Numbered from the stretch's first letter, positions 11,024-23,738 are shown. The stretch is DNA of 64,000 nucleotides from Cladopsammia gracilis (GCA_022457155.1 JAJGOT010000314.1:591501-655500), one strand, 5' to 3'. Numbers and translations are program-made. The notes: generated by a model not told the origin, from the letters alone.

Positions 11024-12046
11024 AAGTTATTTCATTGTGGTAACCCGTCTCCAAAACAGGTCTTTATCCTCAGGACAAAACAATCTGGGAACAAAAAACA
11101 CGCGTACGGGTCAATTTGCTGTTCGTCTGGGTGTTGTTTAAGCAAAGTAGTTTCTGGGTGCCAGTGGAGGCTTCTCGCGCTCTCATCTCTCTCAGATAAA
11201 CTTGTTTTCTCGCGGCTTTGTCACTCGTTGCCAGTCTTCGGCCGGCCCCGACTTCTCACGAAAGCGTGGTACCAAGGGGATCCGGCATAACTAAGGACAG
11301 AGTGAGTAATGAGTTTCTGTTAGTTTATTTAGTCACTTGTGTTTTGATTTGCCCTTGAAGAAAGAAATTGGAAAAGAAAGCCATTCGTTTTGTTCATTTG
11401 GAAAAGTTTGGCGAGAATCGGTTGCTATAGTTGCAATAAATGACGTCTTTAGATCAAGCCATTTGTGAATAGATGGGTATTTTTCACCTTTTTTGGTGAA
11501 AAAAAAATTATATATAAAATGCATCAAAACAACAGCAAGTTGTTTAATTATATTAGTATAACAGATCAAGCATGAAAACGTTTTCAATTCCCGCACTGTT
11601 TCGATAAAATTTGAATTTTTAGTAAAAGCCAAGATATATGGCGGTCATCTTGGCCGCCATTTTGGATGACCTCTTTGGCATTTCATTTTAGAATACTGTT
11701 ATAGAGCAAAAGTGTCCGTTCAAATGAAAGCCATTTAGCAATCCTTTTCTGTGGTGCTTTTTTTCTCAACATTTTGCAAGTAGAGAATTAATTCCTGAAG
11801 GGACTAAAAGCAATATTATTGAGTGGTACCGCCCATTAGTCGACCAGTAAGCGAGAAGCGCAAAGGGACGAAAAAGTGAGTTGTCAGAATTTTTCATAAA
11901 CTTAGTGTCCAGCGCGTCATTCACCATTTGTAGCAAAGAACAGTGCGACTCCTAACTCCTAACCGTCTTGATAGGAGAATTTGTATCTCATGGCAAATCA
12001 GTCCTAGAATGTCTATTTTGAATCTTTAAATCTTACGAGACTATGT
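11024..12046. other. Intergenic DNA, nothing recognised
   Basis: No gene, RNA or clear transposon was recognised. The last ~80 bases already belong to the duplicated segment that follows: they carry AGGAGAATTTGTATCTCATGG, repeated near 13742 and 14149. Confidence 0.4.
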
Positions 12047-15000
12047 TATTACAGATAGAAGAAAAGGCAAACATTTTGTTGTGCATAAAAACTCCACGAA
12101 TAGCGGGAAAAGGAAGTGTCCATAAGATGAACTATGTTTCTATACAATAATCACTAGCTGTGACAACCACTTATAGGATTAATGGTAAAAATAGAATTGA
12201 AGTACCAGGGTGAGTGAATTGTTTCGCATACACTCGTTGTTGTTATCAATAATTAATCCTTGGCTAACAATTTGCGAACAATTCTAGAGCAATTCACGCA
12301 AATAAAAACTATTAAATTTAAAGAGTTTCACCTTTGGAGGACATTCGAGGAAAGATAATTTAACCTAATATACTTGACGAAAACTAAGCTTAAAGGTAGT
12401 GATTAAAAAATACGGTGCATGTTTAGTTAAATATGCTTTCAGGAATGAAACAGGGCTTTTTTACTAAAGTCTCCGCCTCTTCATTATTGGAAGATCATAG
12501 AACATGGCCATGGTCAGTCGAAACTGAATCTTAGAGGCAGAATAAACCCATCTTTTCAAATCCACTAAAATGCCATAGTTCGTCTAAGCTTATAATTCGT
12601 CTTCTGCCCACCATTACACTACACCAAGAGAAAATAATTGTCCAATTATAATCTCTTGACTACACGGTTTACACGACGCATGAACATTCGCTAATCACGT
12701 CAAACAGCGATCAGGCGACGATCACTTCATTGATATATAGGTGAATTTGTATTTCAAAGCAAGTCGGTCCTAGAAAGTCCGTTGAACGTGTTATTCGGCA
12801 AGGGAATCTCTATCTCGTCAATTTTTAAATCTTAAGTCTTAAGGGCCAGGGGGCTAGTTTTGGAACTTCCTTTTTTCAATACACCTGTAGAAAACATGTT
12901 ATTACAGATAATAGAAAAGGCAAACATTTGTTGTGCACAAAAACTCGACGAATAAGGGGGAAAGAAGCGTTCATAAGATCACTATGTTTTTATAATAACC
13001 ACTAGCTGTGAGTTGTCATCACCAAATGACAGGACACAAAAGATTCAAAAGACACTGCTGAACATTAATACCAACACCACAATACAACTTATAAGAAACC
13101 GTAGTTTCCGCCATCAAACCATCCTATCCGACCAAGGGAAAGAAGGGAACAGCTACTTACACACTTCCTGTTTGGTCAGGATTGTTGGTTTAGCACAATC
13201 GCGTTATGATAACTTTATGTGTTAATTGTTTTCATTTGCACCAATTTTTCTCACGATTCTTGGAAAGAAAAGAAATAAAAAGTGGTAAAAATAGAATTGA
13301 AGTAAAAGGGTGGATGAATTGTTTCGCCTACGCTCGTTGTTGTTATCAATAATTAATCCTAACAATTCGCGAACAATTCTAGAGCAATTCACGCAAATAA
13401 AAAGACTAATTTAAAGAGTTTCACGCTTTGAAGAACATCGAGGAATGTTAACTGATTTAACTTAATATACTTGACGAGAACTAAGCTTAAAGTTGGTAAA
13501 AAATACGGTGCATGTTTAGTTTAATATGCTTTCAGGAATGAAACGGGGCATTTTTTTTACTAAAGTCTCCGCCTCTTCATTGAAAGATAAAACATGGTCA
13601 GCAAACTGAATCTTAGAGGCGGAATAAACCCGTCTTTTCAGTGCGTCAATCGAGATCCACTAAAATGCCATGGTTCGTCGAAGCTTATAATTCGTCTTCT
13701 GCCCCCTCTTATACTAGACGATTTACACGACGCATAAACATAGGAGAATTTAGGGCCATTTATACTGGAGAAAATAAGACGCGTCTTATCAAAGACGCGA
13801 CTTAAATAAGATGCGAAGTGTACCATTTATACGTTTGCGTCCAACATAAGACGCGAAGATCACGTATAAATGGTTCGCGTCTTATTTTTGATACGGCGCA
13901 CTTGTTGTTCACGTCTTATTTAGGACGCGAAAGCATTTATACGAGGAAGTTCACGTCTTATTTAAGACGCGGACAAAATAAGAACAGCTGAAAACCCTGT
14001 TCTAAGATAAGACGCGTCTTATTTAAGTCGGGTCAAAAATAAGACACGAATGCTTATTTTGTACTGTTTATACGATCGGTTCGCGTCTTATTTAAGTCGC
14101 GTCTTAGATAAGACGCGTCTTATTTTCTGTCGTATAAATGGCCCTTTTGTATCTCATGGCAAGTCAGTCCTAGAAAGTCCGTTGAACGTGTTATTCTGCA
14201 AGGGAATCCTTATCTTGTTCAATCTTTAAATCTTAAGGGACTGGTTTTGGTACTTCCATTTTTAACAACAGCTGCAGAAAACATGTTATTACAGATAGAA
14301 GAAAAGGCAAAGATTTTGTTGTACATAAAAACTCGACGAATAACGGGAAAAAGCAAGCGTCACTAACTGTGACAGCCACTCAAGCAAGTTGTCATCACCA
14401 AATGACAGAACACAAAAGATTCAAAAGACATTGAACAATACCAACACCACAACAAAACAGCAAAGAAACAATGGTTTCCGCCATCAAGAAATTTCCATCC
14501 TATCCGACTAAAGGAAACAAGGGTACAGCTACTTACACACTTACTGTTTGGTCACGAATGTTGGTTTAGCACAATCACGTTATGATAACTTTGTGTTAAT
14601 TTTTTTTCCGTTGCGCCAATTTTTCTCACGATTCTTGTGAAAGAAAAGAAATAAAGGAATAGTAAACATACGCTCGTTGTTGTCGTCAATAATTAATCCT
14701 AACAATTCGCGAACAATTCTAGAGCAATTCACGCAATTAAAAAGACTAATTTCAAGGGTTTCACGCTTCGTAGAACATCGAGGAATGTCAACTGATTTAA
14801 CTTAATATACTTGACGAAAACTAAGATAAGTTAATTAAGCTTAAAGGTATTAAAGAATACGGTGCATGTTTGGTTTAATATGCTTTCAGAAAACAGGGCG
14901 GATTTTTTAAGTCTCCACATCTTCATTATTCGAAGATCACACATGATCAGCTAAACTGTAACTTAGAGGCGGAATAAACCAAACTTTTCAGTGCGTCAAT

Positions 15001-15116
15001 CGAGATTCACTAAAATGCCATAGTTCGTCTAAGCTTAGAATTGATATCATTGTAGAAACCAATTCGTCTTCTGCCCGTTTTTATACTGGACGATTAACAC
15101 GACGCATAAACAGACA
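12047..15116. repeat. Three diverged tandem copies of a ~0.85-1 kb segment
   Basis: The phrase TTATTACAGATAGAAGAAAAGGCAAA and its variants start the copies at about 12047, 12899 and 14285. Each copy goes on with AAAACTCGACGAATAACGGG, then TATCAATAATTAATCCTAACAATTCGCGAACAATTC, then an ATACGGTGCATGTTTAGTT block, then GACGCATAAACA. A decayed fourth piece lies near 17400-17490. Copies differ by many substitutions and small gaps. Reading frames are not conserved between copies, so the unit is probably non-coding. A MITE has landed in copy 2 (13752-14145). Confidence 0.75.
13752..14145. mobile_element. MITE with a visible empty site in a sister repeat copy
   Basis: The 14-bp ends AGGGCCATTTATAC and GTATAAATGGCCCT are inverted and flanked by TTT (13749-13751, 14146-14148). 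The uninterrupted sequence AGGAGAATTTGTATCTCATGG at about 11973 shows the target before insertion. The interior is unusual: more than ten copies of TAAGACGCG or CGCGTCTTA in both orientations. Confidence 0.8.
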
Positions 15117-15540
15117 AAATACGATTTCTCATCCAAGTTCGTCCCAAACAGATAACGGTCTCTCATTTAATAATAATGAGAATGGTCTCTAACAAGGTAA
15201 AATAATTATCTCTAATGAAACTGCACTTAAAACGTGTGTGTTTACCTTCCTACTACATTAACAAGGCTATTAAAATGGTATATTAAGGAAACTAATGGTT
15301 GGCAGAATTAATTAAATTAAATGTAGTTAGACTTAGATGAAAATACACCAACTAGTAAAGATCTGTAAACACCTTCCACTTGACAATAAGTTCATAAAAT
15401 GCTTTGAAAATCCTGAATGCCTTTTGCGGCTTTCATTTTTAGATAACTTACTGAATTGTATCTTATGTCCGTGAAAAAAAAAAACTGATGAAAATGGACC
15501 TTTCAATACTTGCCCTGATTAACCATGACACTTTCGATTA
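15117..15540. other. Intergenic DNA, nothing recognised
   Basis: AT-rich; no reading frame or repeat was identified. Confidence 0.4.
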
Positions 15541-15785
15541 GGGACGGACCATTATTTTTTTGACGGGGGGTGTTGGAAAATTTTCACATGCAAACATTTT
15601 TTTTATATGCGGCACCTGCTGCAAACAATTTATTTTGTGTCTCCGTCCAACTGCCATACTTCCAGCAAACAATTTTTTTCTTTAGTGTTCGCTTGCATAC
15701 AATTTGTTTCAGTGTTTACAGCCTCTGCAAACAATTTATTTCAAAATTTTCCAACACCCCCCTCAAAAAAATAATGGTCCGTCCC
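15541..15785. mobile_element. TTA-flanked MITE (Harbinger-like), GGGACGGACCATTA ends
   Basis: The ends GGGACGGACCATTATTTTTTTGA and its complement TCAAAAAAATAATGGTCCGTCCC are inverted and flanked by TTA (15538-15540, 15786-15788), as in PIF/Harbinger elements. G-tract and C-tract runs follow the ends. Three internal repeats contain GCAAACAATTT. The related element is at 47186-47476. Confidence 0.8.
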
Positions 15786-16083
15786 TTAGTCCATCAACCG
15801 GTACCTGTAGTTCAACTGGTTCCCTTATTAAACAAAACTTAATTAAATGGCGTTCTATCATATTAGTAAGAAATAGTAAAATACAATTGGATTCTTTGTT
15901 GGATTATCTTGAATATTTCCTTAAAAGTATCCACTAAAAAATGACGTTCAACCGCAGTTAAATTTTTCCAGTGTCATTCGCTCCGTAACATCCGAAATGT
16001 AAAGCGAGAAGTTGTAAGAGAAAAAAATGGATGAAAAACTTAGGCTCAGTGGAATGACTAAACCGAGTGTTGATCTGTCATTA
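15786..16083. other. Short intergenic stretch without gene
   Basis: Nothing recognised; only short overlapping frames. Confidence 0.4.
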
Positions 16084-16333
16084 GACTGCAAAACAGTCGT
16101 ATTTTGCTATTTTTTTTGTTATTTTTTGTTATTTTTTGCATCATTGGAATGCGCGCGGTCTTTGAACGAAAGGTCTGGAGCGAGTGTGAATATGGAGAGT
16201 GAGACTAGGGAGAGACGCTCGTGTGAGGCTCGCGCGCTTCGAGCGCGGTTATCCGCGCTTCAGATGCTTTAATTTTGGCGCTTCGCGCCCTTGCGAGCGA
16301 GCCAGCGGGAAAAAAAACGGCTGTTTTGCAGTC
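16084..16333. mobile_element. TA-flanked MITE, GACTGCAAAACAG ends
   Basis: The ends GACTGCAAAACAG and CTGTTTTGCAGTC are perfect inverted repeats, bordered by TTA on the left and TAA on the right, so a TA duplication is likely. The interior is GC-rich on its right side. A reading frame across the left half is a by-product of the repeat. Confidence 0.75.
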
Positions 16334-18239
16334 TAATCTGTTATCGTCGGTTCCTGGCAAAACCACTTCCTACACTGAACATTTTATAAAAGGAAACAGA
16401 GAAGGCTTCAAAAGTCGTGACCTTTTTGTTATTTTTCCATCGCAAAATCTGTACTGAGTTGTTAGGCTTTTAATTATTTAAAGCCCCAGAGATGTTTTTC
16501 TGCTAACATAAACTCGGACAATAGTTTTTAAATGAAGCCGATCAATAATTGATATGCAACTTTACTGAAATGAAATGATTCATTCGAACATCAGTTTCAG
16601 CGACTGAGCAAGAAGTCCAAAGATCTTAAAGAAAGTAAGTTCAATCTGCTTGCTAAGTGTAGCACAGATTTTAACAATTTTTCGCATGTACCAATATGGG
16701 ATAATTATGTTTGTACTGTAAGTGCGCACGTTTAGTTTTCTGGTAATTTTAGCTTTTTACGCGTTCAATGCCTTTCTCCCTTCACCTGTAATAACCGGAG
16801 AGATCGCTTATTAAGGGTAAGTCTTCACTAGCCTAATGGCTCACAACTGCCGGAGCTAGCTTAACCCAGTTTCTGTAGCATGAAGCGACTGAGAGTATTA
16901 CTGCTCCCCCCTGGATGGGATGCTAGTTCATCGCAAGGTTAACTCCCCATTTTGACGCAAATAGCATAGAATTCATTTAGGAATACGTCTTCATCAATGA
17001 TGTTGTCCGAGTCTCAAGCTACGATGTGAAGTTGAGTTATTTGCTAGTTATGTGTCATTTACTGTTTCTAACCTGTGTAACTAAATTTCTAATAAGTTTA
17101 CATTATCGACCCTCGTTAAGTTCACGGTAGTTAAAAAAAAAAAAAAACGAAAAATGAGTGAAACAATATCAGCGCGTGTATGGTAGCTATTCGCTAATCA
17201 CGTCAGAGAGCGACGATTATTTTATTTAATTATAGAAGTATTTGTATCACTGCACATGAAAAATCCTATTTTAAACGTGTTATTCTGCAATGGAATCTTT
17301 ATCTTGTTCAATTTTTAAACCTTTAGAGTCTGGATTTGCTTCTTTTTTCAATGCAGATATACTTTTCTTTCTTTTTTATATCTTTCATTCTGTAAAAAAC
17401 AACATGTTACCGGAGAAAGAAATGGCCAATATTTTGTGGTGCATATTAAAAAAACTCGACAAATAACGGGAAAAGGAAGCGTCCAAAAAATGAATTGTGT
17501 TTTTGGTCACTGTCACAACCACTAGTTAAAAATATACCTAATGAATAACATTGAAAGCGTTCATAAGAGGATTTTCGCACATGACTGGTACCCGTAGCTG
17601 AACGTATTTTTATTTTTTTCAATTTCCTCATTTATTAGTTTGTTTTAAACGAAATCATGACAGGAAAAAACAGCTGAAGCCGGCAAAATAACAGAATAAA
17701 CTATTCCAAGCCTAAAATAAAACTACATAATAACATAGTAACGATGATGTCTATTATTGAAAGGAAAAAAAAAGCAACCTGATTATAAACACAATAAGTT
17801 GGTTTTCATTTTGAATTTTTTCTTAACTTCTAAGAGTTTTTTTTATTTATTTTTCATAATTTATACTACAATTACAATAAACAATACTTATAACAATATT
17901 TATATGTCCTACATTATTTTACATTTTACTTGGTACATATTATATGAATACATAGATAACAATTACAATTACAATAAATTAAAACATTACAATTACTACT
18001 AACATAAACAAATATAAAATATTAACCAATGAAAAAGGGGATACATGCACAGAATAAATTAAGTTTTTAACTTGTTTAAATCTTTGACTAACAAATGGTA
18101 ACATTTTTTCCATTTAACATAATGTTCATCGAGTTTATTCCGCCTTGCTGCTATCCGGGAGTTTGCTAAATCTGGAAATTAAATGATTTGATCTTGGCTT
18201 TAAAAACTTTTAGTGATGGATCGATATTATTAAGTTTGC
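16334..18239. other. Gene-free stretch with SINE debris
   Basis: Around 16845-16945 there is a fragment related to the 3' part of the SINE at 41128-41399 (CCTGGATGGGATGCTAGTTCATCGCAAGG). Around 17400-17490 is a decayed copy of the 12-15 kb repeat unit. 17810-18100 is very AT-rich and may be the 3' UTR of the reverse-strand LINE that follows. No gene seen. Confidence 0.45.
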
Positions 18240-19300
18240 ACCTATAGATATAACGTTAAGTCACAATTGCAAGTGGCAAGTGTGGTTTATAACCTTGTAA
18301 TCTTCCTTTTTAATAAAAATACCAAAGAAAATATTAATTATTGTTAAGGGTTCTGTGTTTACTTTAAATTCAATAAGCCAAGAGCAGAAATTTGTTCGGA
18401 ATATTTTTGTCACATTACAATGAAATAGCAAATACTCAAGGGACTCGAGTATAAGGCACAAGAGGCACATGAAGGTTCATTGGTTTCCACAGTGACTGCA
18501 AATGCCAAAGAGTATATTAGCTTATATTTCCTTCCAGTCAACTTTAAGCTCGGGAAATTTCTCATTCAAGTTTTTTTGAGCAGAAGGAGGGGTTTGCTTT
18601 TTATTCTTAAAAATATTCAGTATAGATATGTTTTGACGAGTTTGTAACAAATTAATTTCAGAATTAACTATGTGAAGGTAAATTGTATCGCATAGTTGTG
18701 ATCGAAGGGTGCTTTGCTTAATAATCGATTTCCATTCATTCGGTATTGCATCAACAATACCCATTAATTTAAAAATGAAGATAGATTCGCGTTCACATTT
18801 TTAGAAAGGTACCTGTATCCGAAAGAAGGTCTCCAATTGTAACAGTTCCCTTAGAAAATAAGTGTTTTCCAAAAAACGAAACCCTTTCAAAATTAATATT
18901 TTTATTGTTCCAAATAATTTGATTAACGACGTCTTTGTACCTTAGCACTGAAAATTTATTTAACGCGGACCAAGCATCAGGACATTCTTTATAAAAAGAA
19001 AACTGGAAGATAAATGGGTAACTTACGAGTATCAAAATCACAGCGTAGGATAAAATTCCTGCTTATCCCAGAAAGAAAATGATCTGATATCAACTTCCAA
19101 GAGCTCCCAATCTCCGGTTACCATCATCGGCATATTTCTTCAATATCATAACCCTTTGTGCTAATACCATACATGTAGATTGAGTGTCCAACATCTTTAG
19201 CCCACCGTTTTGAATATCATTTAAAAACGTGGAACGCTTAATTTATCCTTCTCTTTCCAAATAAAACAATAATTTGTTATTTTGTTTATCTTTTTAACCA
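18240..19300 (-). mobile_element. Decayed LINE (non-LTR retrotransposon) 3' fragment
   Basis: Read on the minus strand, frames from about 19300 down to 18261 encode the region that follows the reverse transcriptase domain in LINE ORF2. They include FIWKEKDKLKRSTFLND, a degenerate GGLKMLD motif, and a terminal cysteine/histidine motif of the form CLLC...FHC. The frames are broken by stops and shifts between 19041, 18764 and 18470. The catalytic YxDD region is missing, so this is a 5'-truncated, dead copy. The clade is not assigned. Confidence 0.7.
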
Positions 19301-19743
19301 GATCTTCTAGAACTGAAATCAACGCCACTTTACTTAAATTAGCAGTAATCGGAGATTATGGAGACGCGTTCGAAGGAACTTCCGGCGGAAATGAGCCCCG
19401 AAAAAAGAAATAGGAACGGCCATTTGGGAGATCGGACACCAAAAAATCTCAAATTTTTCTGCGTGCAAGGCACAGGGCAACCAATACGAAATTAGGATTG
19501 CGTTCTTCGAACGCGAAAAATTAAGTTGGTATAACAAAGGATTTAACATTTGTTTCTTTTCATATTGAGGTAAGTCCTCTCCACTTCCACATATTCAGAG
19601 TTCTCTGGATGGATTTAAAGATTAATTCAAAGTTTACGTTACCTCAAACAACTGACATTCAGATACAGAAGGCCAAAAGATAAAGACAGTTACAATGGAT
19701 AGAGAATCCTGCAAAAGAGATAGAGTGAACCCTCCGACGTACA
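19301..19743. other. Intergenic DNA between two LINE fragments
   Basis: No gene recognised. One minus-strand frame (19334-19549) has no familiar motif. Confidence 0.4.
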
Positions 19744-20062
19744 CGCAAACTTAATGTTCCATTGCCGCGCACAAACTATTATAAAAATAGTTTCAGTTAT
19801 AGTGGCGCCATGCTCTGGAACAGCCTTTCTCATAATGTAAGGAAAGCTGAGTCCCTTGGGCAATTTAAACGACTTCTCAAAGAGGAACTATAAGGCACGG
19901 CATTCGTGGAAAGCAGCTTTTTATTATTTAATTAAATTCTTCATATATAGATATTTTTTAATATTAGTTTATTGCTTTGTGTTAAGTATTATAATGATTT
20001 TTAGCTGACGAATTTTTACCGTGTTTAAATAAAGATTATCTATCTATCTATCTATCTATCTT
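19744..20062 (+). mobile_element. LINE 3' end (CR1/L2-like) with (TATC)n tail
   Basis: From 19744 to the stop TAA at 19891-19893 the frame reads as the last ~49 residues of a LINE ORF2. It contains LPRTNYYKNSFSYSGAMLWN, a conserved terminal motif of CR1/L2-like and related elements, and ends in a basic KRLLKEEL. An AT-rich 3' UTR of about 140 bp follows, with AATAAAGATTATC and then (TATC)5 at 20037-20060. This short-tandem tail replaces a poly-A in such elements. Confidence 0.75.
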
Positions 20063-20094
20063 ATACCTCAACTGTGGCTCAAGGGTGGCTGCAA

Positions 20095-20176
20095 CCCCCC
20101 CCTCCCCCATCTCCCCCCCATCTCCCCCCCATCTCCCCCCCCCCCCCCATCTTCCCCCCCCCCCATCTCCCCCCCT
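20095..20176. repeat. C-rich low-complexity tract, (CCCCCCATCT)n
   Basis: Several repeats of C-runs separated by ATCT. On the minus strand these are G-runs that could form a G-quadruplex. Confidence 0.8.
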
Positions 20177-22070
20177 TTGGGTTTTTGCGGTATTACAATA
20201 TTTCGAAAATATTTTGCCGGTCATAGATAGCCTATGATGCGCTCTACAAGATAAGGTGAATATTATGGGTTATGGTGCTGCTTTAGACTTATGACGGAAT
20301 CCAAAATGGCCGTCTTGGATTGTACTCACTTAGTACCAAAAAGAAATTTCAAAAAAAAAAATTCATGCTATACGGTATTTCTAGTTTGCTTCACGCAGAA
20401 TAATACGCCACAAAACATAACTCACTTCAGTCAAATGTAGAACTCTGCTTTTTAATGTAAATGTGCGTTACTGTGACAATATTTGACGTAAATAAGAACT
20501 ATTAACATTGATTTTAAATGCTTTATTAATTAGCTGTTTCTTTTTATAGATCAACTGTTAAGTTTTGTACTTAATCTCGGTCCCAGTCCCTTTTCACTAC
20601 TATATAAGTATAGTTTTCAACACTGTAACGGTCACTTTTGAAAATGTATGTAGTAGCATACGAAACGTCAAGTTTTATCAAAAATGAATAAGTTCAATAT
20701 GTTTATCACCGCGATTTGTGTTCTATTTCTCATCAAGCTACGATGGCCCAAGAACAAAAGTTTTCGATTTAAATAGTTTTTTTTTTCAACAGTAAGGGAC
20801 TGTTCGAAAAGTATAGAGGGGGAGGGGGGTGGGTGGGCCCAAGCAGAGAGGGGGTGGGTCATCAGTTTTCTGTGGGAAAAAATTTTGCTGATCGAAAACA
20901 TTTTGCAAAATCCGCAACAAATTTTATACCGCACGGTAGGAGATGTCTGTGCGCAGGCTAGCTACCTCCGTCAGCACTCGCGACCCCTTATTCGAGGCGG
21001 TTTCTGTAGCTGCTCCCCGTCCCACAACGCCGCCTAAAATCGGCCGGAAGATTCATTTGCAGTTTTTCTTGCGCATGCCCATGTACTTCAGTTTCTTGCA
21101 GTATTTTTTGCTACACCTCACTGTCTAGCAGTTTGTATAGTTTCGGTTGTTTGACATGACAATATGGCAAAAATTAGTAACAATTTTATGGCCGGCTAAC
21201 CGTGCGGCCCACAGTCGTTTAGCTGTTACTTTCACACTATACCGTTTCCAGTGAATTAAGAATGTTATACCAAATCTGCTAACAACACATCCGAACTGAA
21301 TATTTGTTTAAAAGCACACCTTTTTGTAGTTTTATGATAGCATGATTAGCCGGAATTTTGCTAACTAACCAGGGTTGCTAAGAAACGAAACAATATCTGA
21401 TTTTGGAAAGAAAAACCCGTCCGCCGCCAGGCATTGAATTCGATCACAAAACAGAACGCCCTCTTATTGTAAAATCTGTCAATATTCAATACGCAACCTA
21501 GTTTGAAAGAAAATACTATTTTTGAAAAGGTTTCCGTATTATGGCATGAAACCACCCTGGATGTGATGCTAGTCCATCGATCGTAAGGTTGCCTTTCGAT
21601 CAGCTTAAAATGCAGGGAAGTACTCAACGGCTTTCATTTGAATGTTACAAACAACGGTTTAAATTCGAAATCGTGACCCGAGCCAGTGAAGAGGTTAATA
21701 TATCACTTCAGGGCTCCATTCGGTTTGAAAAAAGAAATATCTACATTTTATTTAGTCAGTAAAAATCCTTGCGGAAAGCTCATGAACTGTACAAAAATAT
21801 ACTAATCTTAAATTAAAAATAAAACTAAATCTAAGGAGATATTAAAGTTAATTCGCTAAATAATTAAGAAGCTTAAACTTAAAAGTAGACAATGAGCAAC
21901 TTTCAACTAATTCAGCAGGGAGGTTATTCCAAAGTCTAATAGTTCTTGGAAACCGAAAAGAAATAATTAACAACTATTCACCGAAGTGGAGGTGGGTAGT
22001 TGTGGATATTTACCGAGACGCGAAGCTATCCACTGTTTCAGTATGTACTAAAAAGTGATAGACATCATTA
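20177..22070. other. Gene-free stretch
   Basis: At 20788-20850 TAAGGGACTGTTCGAAAAG with G-tracts resembles one end of the GGGAC-type MITEs, but no partner end was found. A short inverted pair, CCGCACGGTAGG and CTAACCGTGCGG, lies at about 20931 and 21196. Around 21548-21600 there is a SINE-like piece, GATGCTAGTCCATCGATCG. No convincing coding sequence. Confidence 0.4.
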
Positions 22071-22360
22071 TAGAGCAGTTTTCAATTGAGTGTGAAAAGT
22101 AATTACACAATTGCTTTGGTTTTTCATTGCTACGCTTTGTGATTGGCTGAAAAATCTCGTACCACTTTCTTGACCAATCAGAAGTAGAACCAAAACCAAT
22201 CGTGACTTGCTCGCACGCGTTTTCCCGCGCTTGGCGCCGCCGACATGTAATTGCTTCGAGCTCTGATTGGTTCATTGGATTGTTTACGACTGCATGCTGT
22301 GATTGGTCAGAGTAATTACTTTGGTTTTGGTTTTACCACACTCAATTGAAAACTGCTCTA
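22071..22360. mobile_element. TA-flanked MITE, TAGAGCAGTTTTCAATTGAG family, copy 1
   Basis: The inverted ends TAGAGCAGTTTTCAATTGAG and CTCAATTGAAAACTGCTCTA are perfect over 20 bp, within TA. The interior carries many ATTGG/CCAAT pentamers and a conserved core, CGCACGCGTTTTCCCGCGCTTGGC. Related copies are at 35430-35714, 37191-37464 and 38925-39210, with fragments at 37551-37735 and 38035-38160. Confidence 0.85.
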
Positions 22361-23667
22361 TAAACAAGTAACTGTATTTCCAAAGACCACCGCAACGAAA
22401 TAGAAACACCCGATCCTGCAAGAAAGAGGTTGTGCCTTTCGAAATAATAGATATTTTACAAATATAGTCGTCTCCGTGCCGTTAATCAGCCTTGCTTTTT
22501 GGTCAGATCGTTTCATTGTTATATAGTTGATAAGACTTTCTTCTCCTGGGTCTTGCAGATAATAACTTGTAAGGCAAAACAAAAAAATAACGTTACAATC
22601 TTTGAAACGTTACAAAATAGTTTTTATCAAATCATTATATAAGTTGCCTTATCTATCTTTATAATGATGGCTCTCCACGAGTTCCGAGATCAGTGTGTGG
22701 GTGACTCAAAACATGACGTCTTGTAGCGTAACCTATGGGTTTTCTTCAAAGAAGAGGTGACTGGCTTAGTACTGTGAAGAACTCAGTGAGAAAAAGCATT
22801 CCAGACAGTGATGTTTAAGATGCCATGGTTACTTTAGGCGGGTATCTAAATGAATAAGCGCAAACAGTTTAAGTTTTCCATTTTAGAGTTCAGTCCTTTA
22901 GAACTGTTGTTTGAAGAAGAAAGTTCACCGAGTAGGCAAATACTGTCAGGTAAGATTTGCATCGATACTAGTGTCTGAATATCAATTGATCAAAACGTCT
23001 TTTAATATTTTGTTGGCCGTACACCAGCGTGGTTGTAAACCAAGTATGGTACGTGTACGTGTATTTTGATTTCTTTTTTAACGAGCGATCGCACGAAACA
23101 AACAAAAATATATTTCAGTAGAACTAGAATTGAACTAGCAAGCAGGCTCGCTCATAGAGGTTTTCGACTCACTAACTAAAGAGACTCGACTAGATGTAAA
23201 AACAAGTTAAAACAACAAAGACTGGTTATCTACTGAGTAGAATCTAAGTAGTTCGTCTTTCTTACATGCATCAGCAGACGTGTTAATAAATGTGCGCAAA
23301 TCAGTTAAATCCGATTTATTCCGCACACGGAAGCACATGGATAAGCTTCTGTTCCGCGCGCTTTCCACTTTTTATGATAACAAAGCGTTAATGATCTTTC
23401 ACGAAGATGACAGAGATTACTTGTGGTTTACAAAGGTTTGAAGAAACTGGGTCGCAAAGAGTAGTTTTGCTCGTTACGCTCGAAGAAAAAATGACAATTC
23501 TAAATGATTATCATTAATTTTACTGTAGTTGACTTTAAAACTGAAGTGTCGTTCATTACTATTTGATAATTGTGTCATAAAAAAATGTTTTGAGTGCCGT
23601 ATGTGCGCGCACTTCCTTCGAGTGAATTCAAGAGTTCAATTTTTGTTTTGTTGGTCCGGTTTCCAGA
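22361..23667. other. Gene-free stretch, nothing recognised
   Basis: No long frame, RNA gene or repeat with clear ends was found. Confidence 0.4.
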
Positions 23668-23738
23668 CAGCCTACGTGTAGCCGTATCAACCCCCGGAGA
23701 AAAAACGGGGGGGTTTGGTACGGCTACACGAAGGCTAG
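23668..23738. mobile_element. 71-bp hAT-like micro-MITE with 8-bp target duplication
   Basis: A hairpin: CCTACGTGTAGCCGTA and TACGGCTACACGAAGG flank a loop with C-tract and G-tract. The exact direct repeat TTTCCAGA at 23660-23667 and 23739-23746 marks the insertion. The element is CAG...TAG-ended and is almost entirely its own terminal repeats. Confidence 0.75.

Noticed and set aside
12047..15116. CRISPR-like or regularly spaced array
   Set aside because: The units are long, diverged and of animal origin, with no short uniform repeats.
20788..20850. A further GGGAC-type MITE
   Set aside because: One end (TAAGGGACTGTTCGAAAAG) is visible but no matching right end or target duplication was found.
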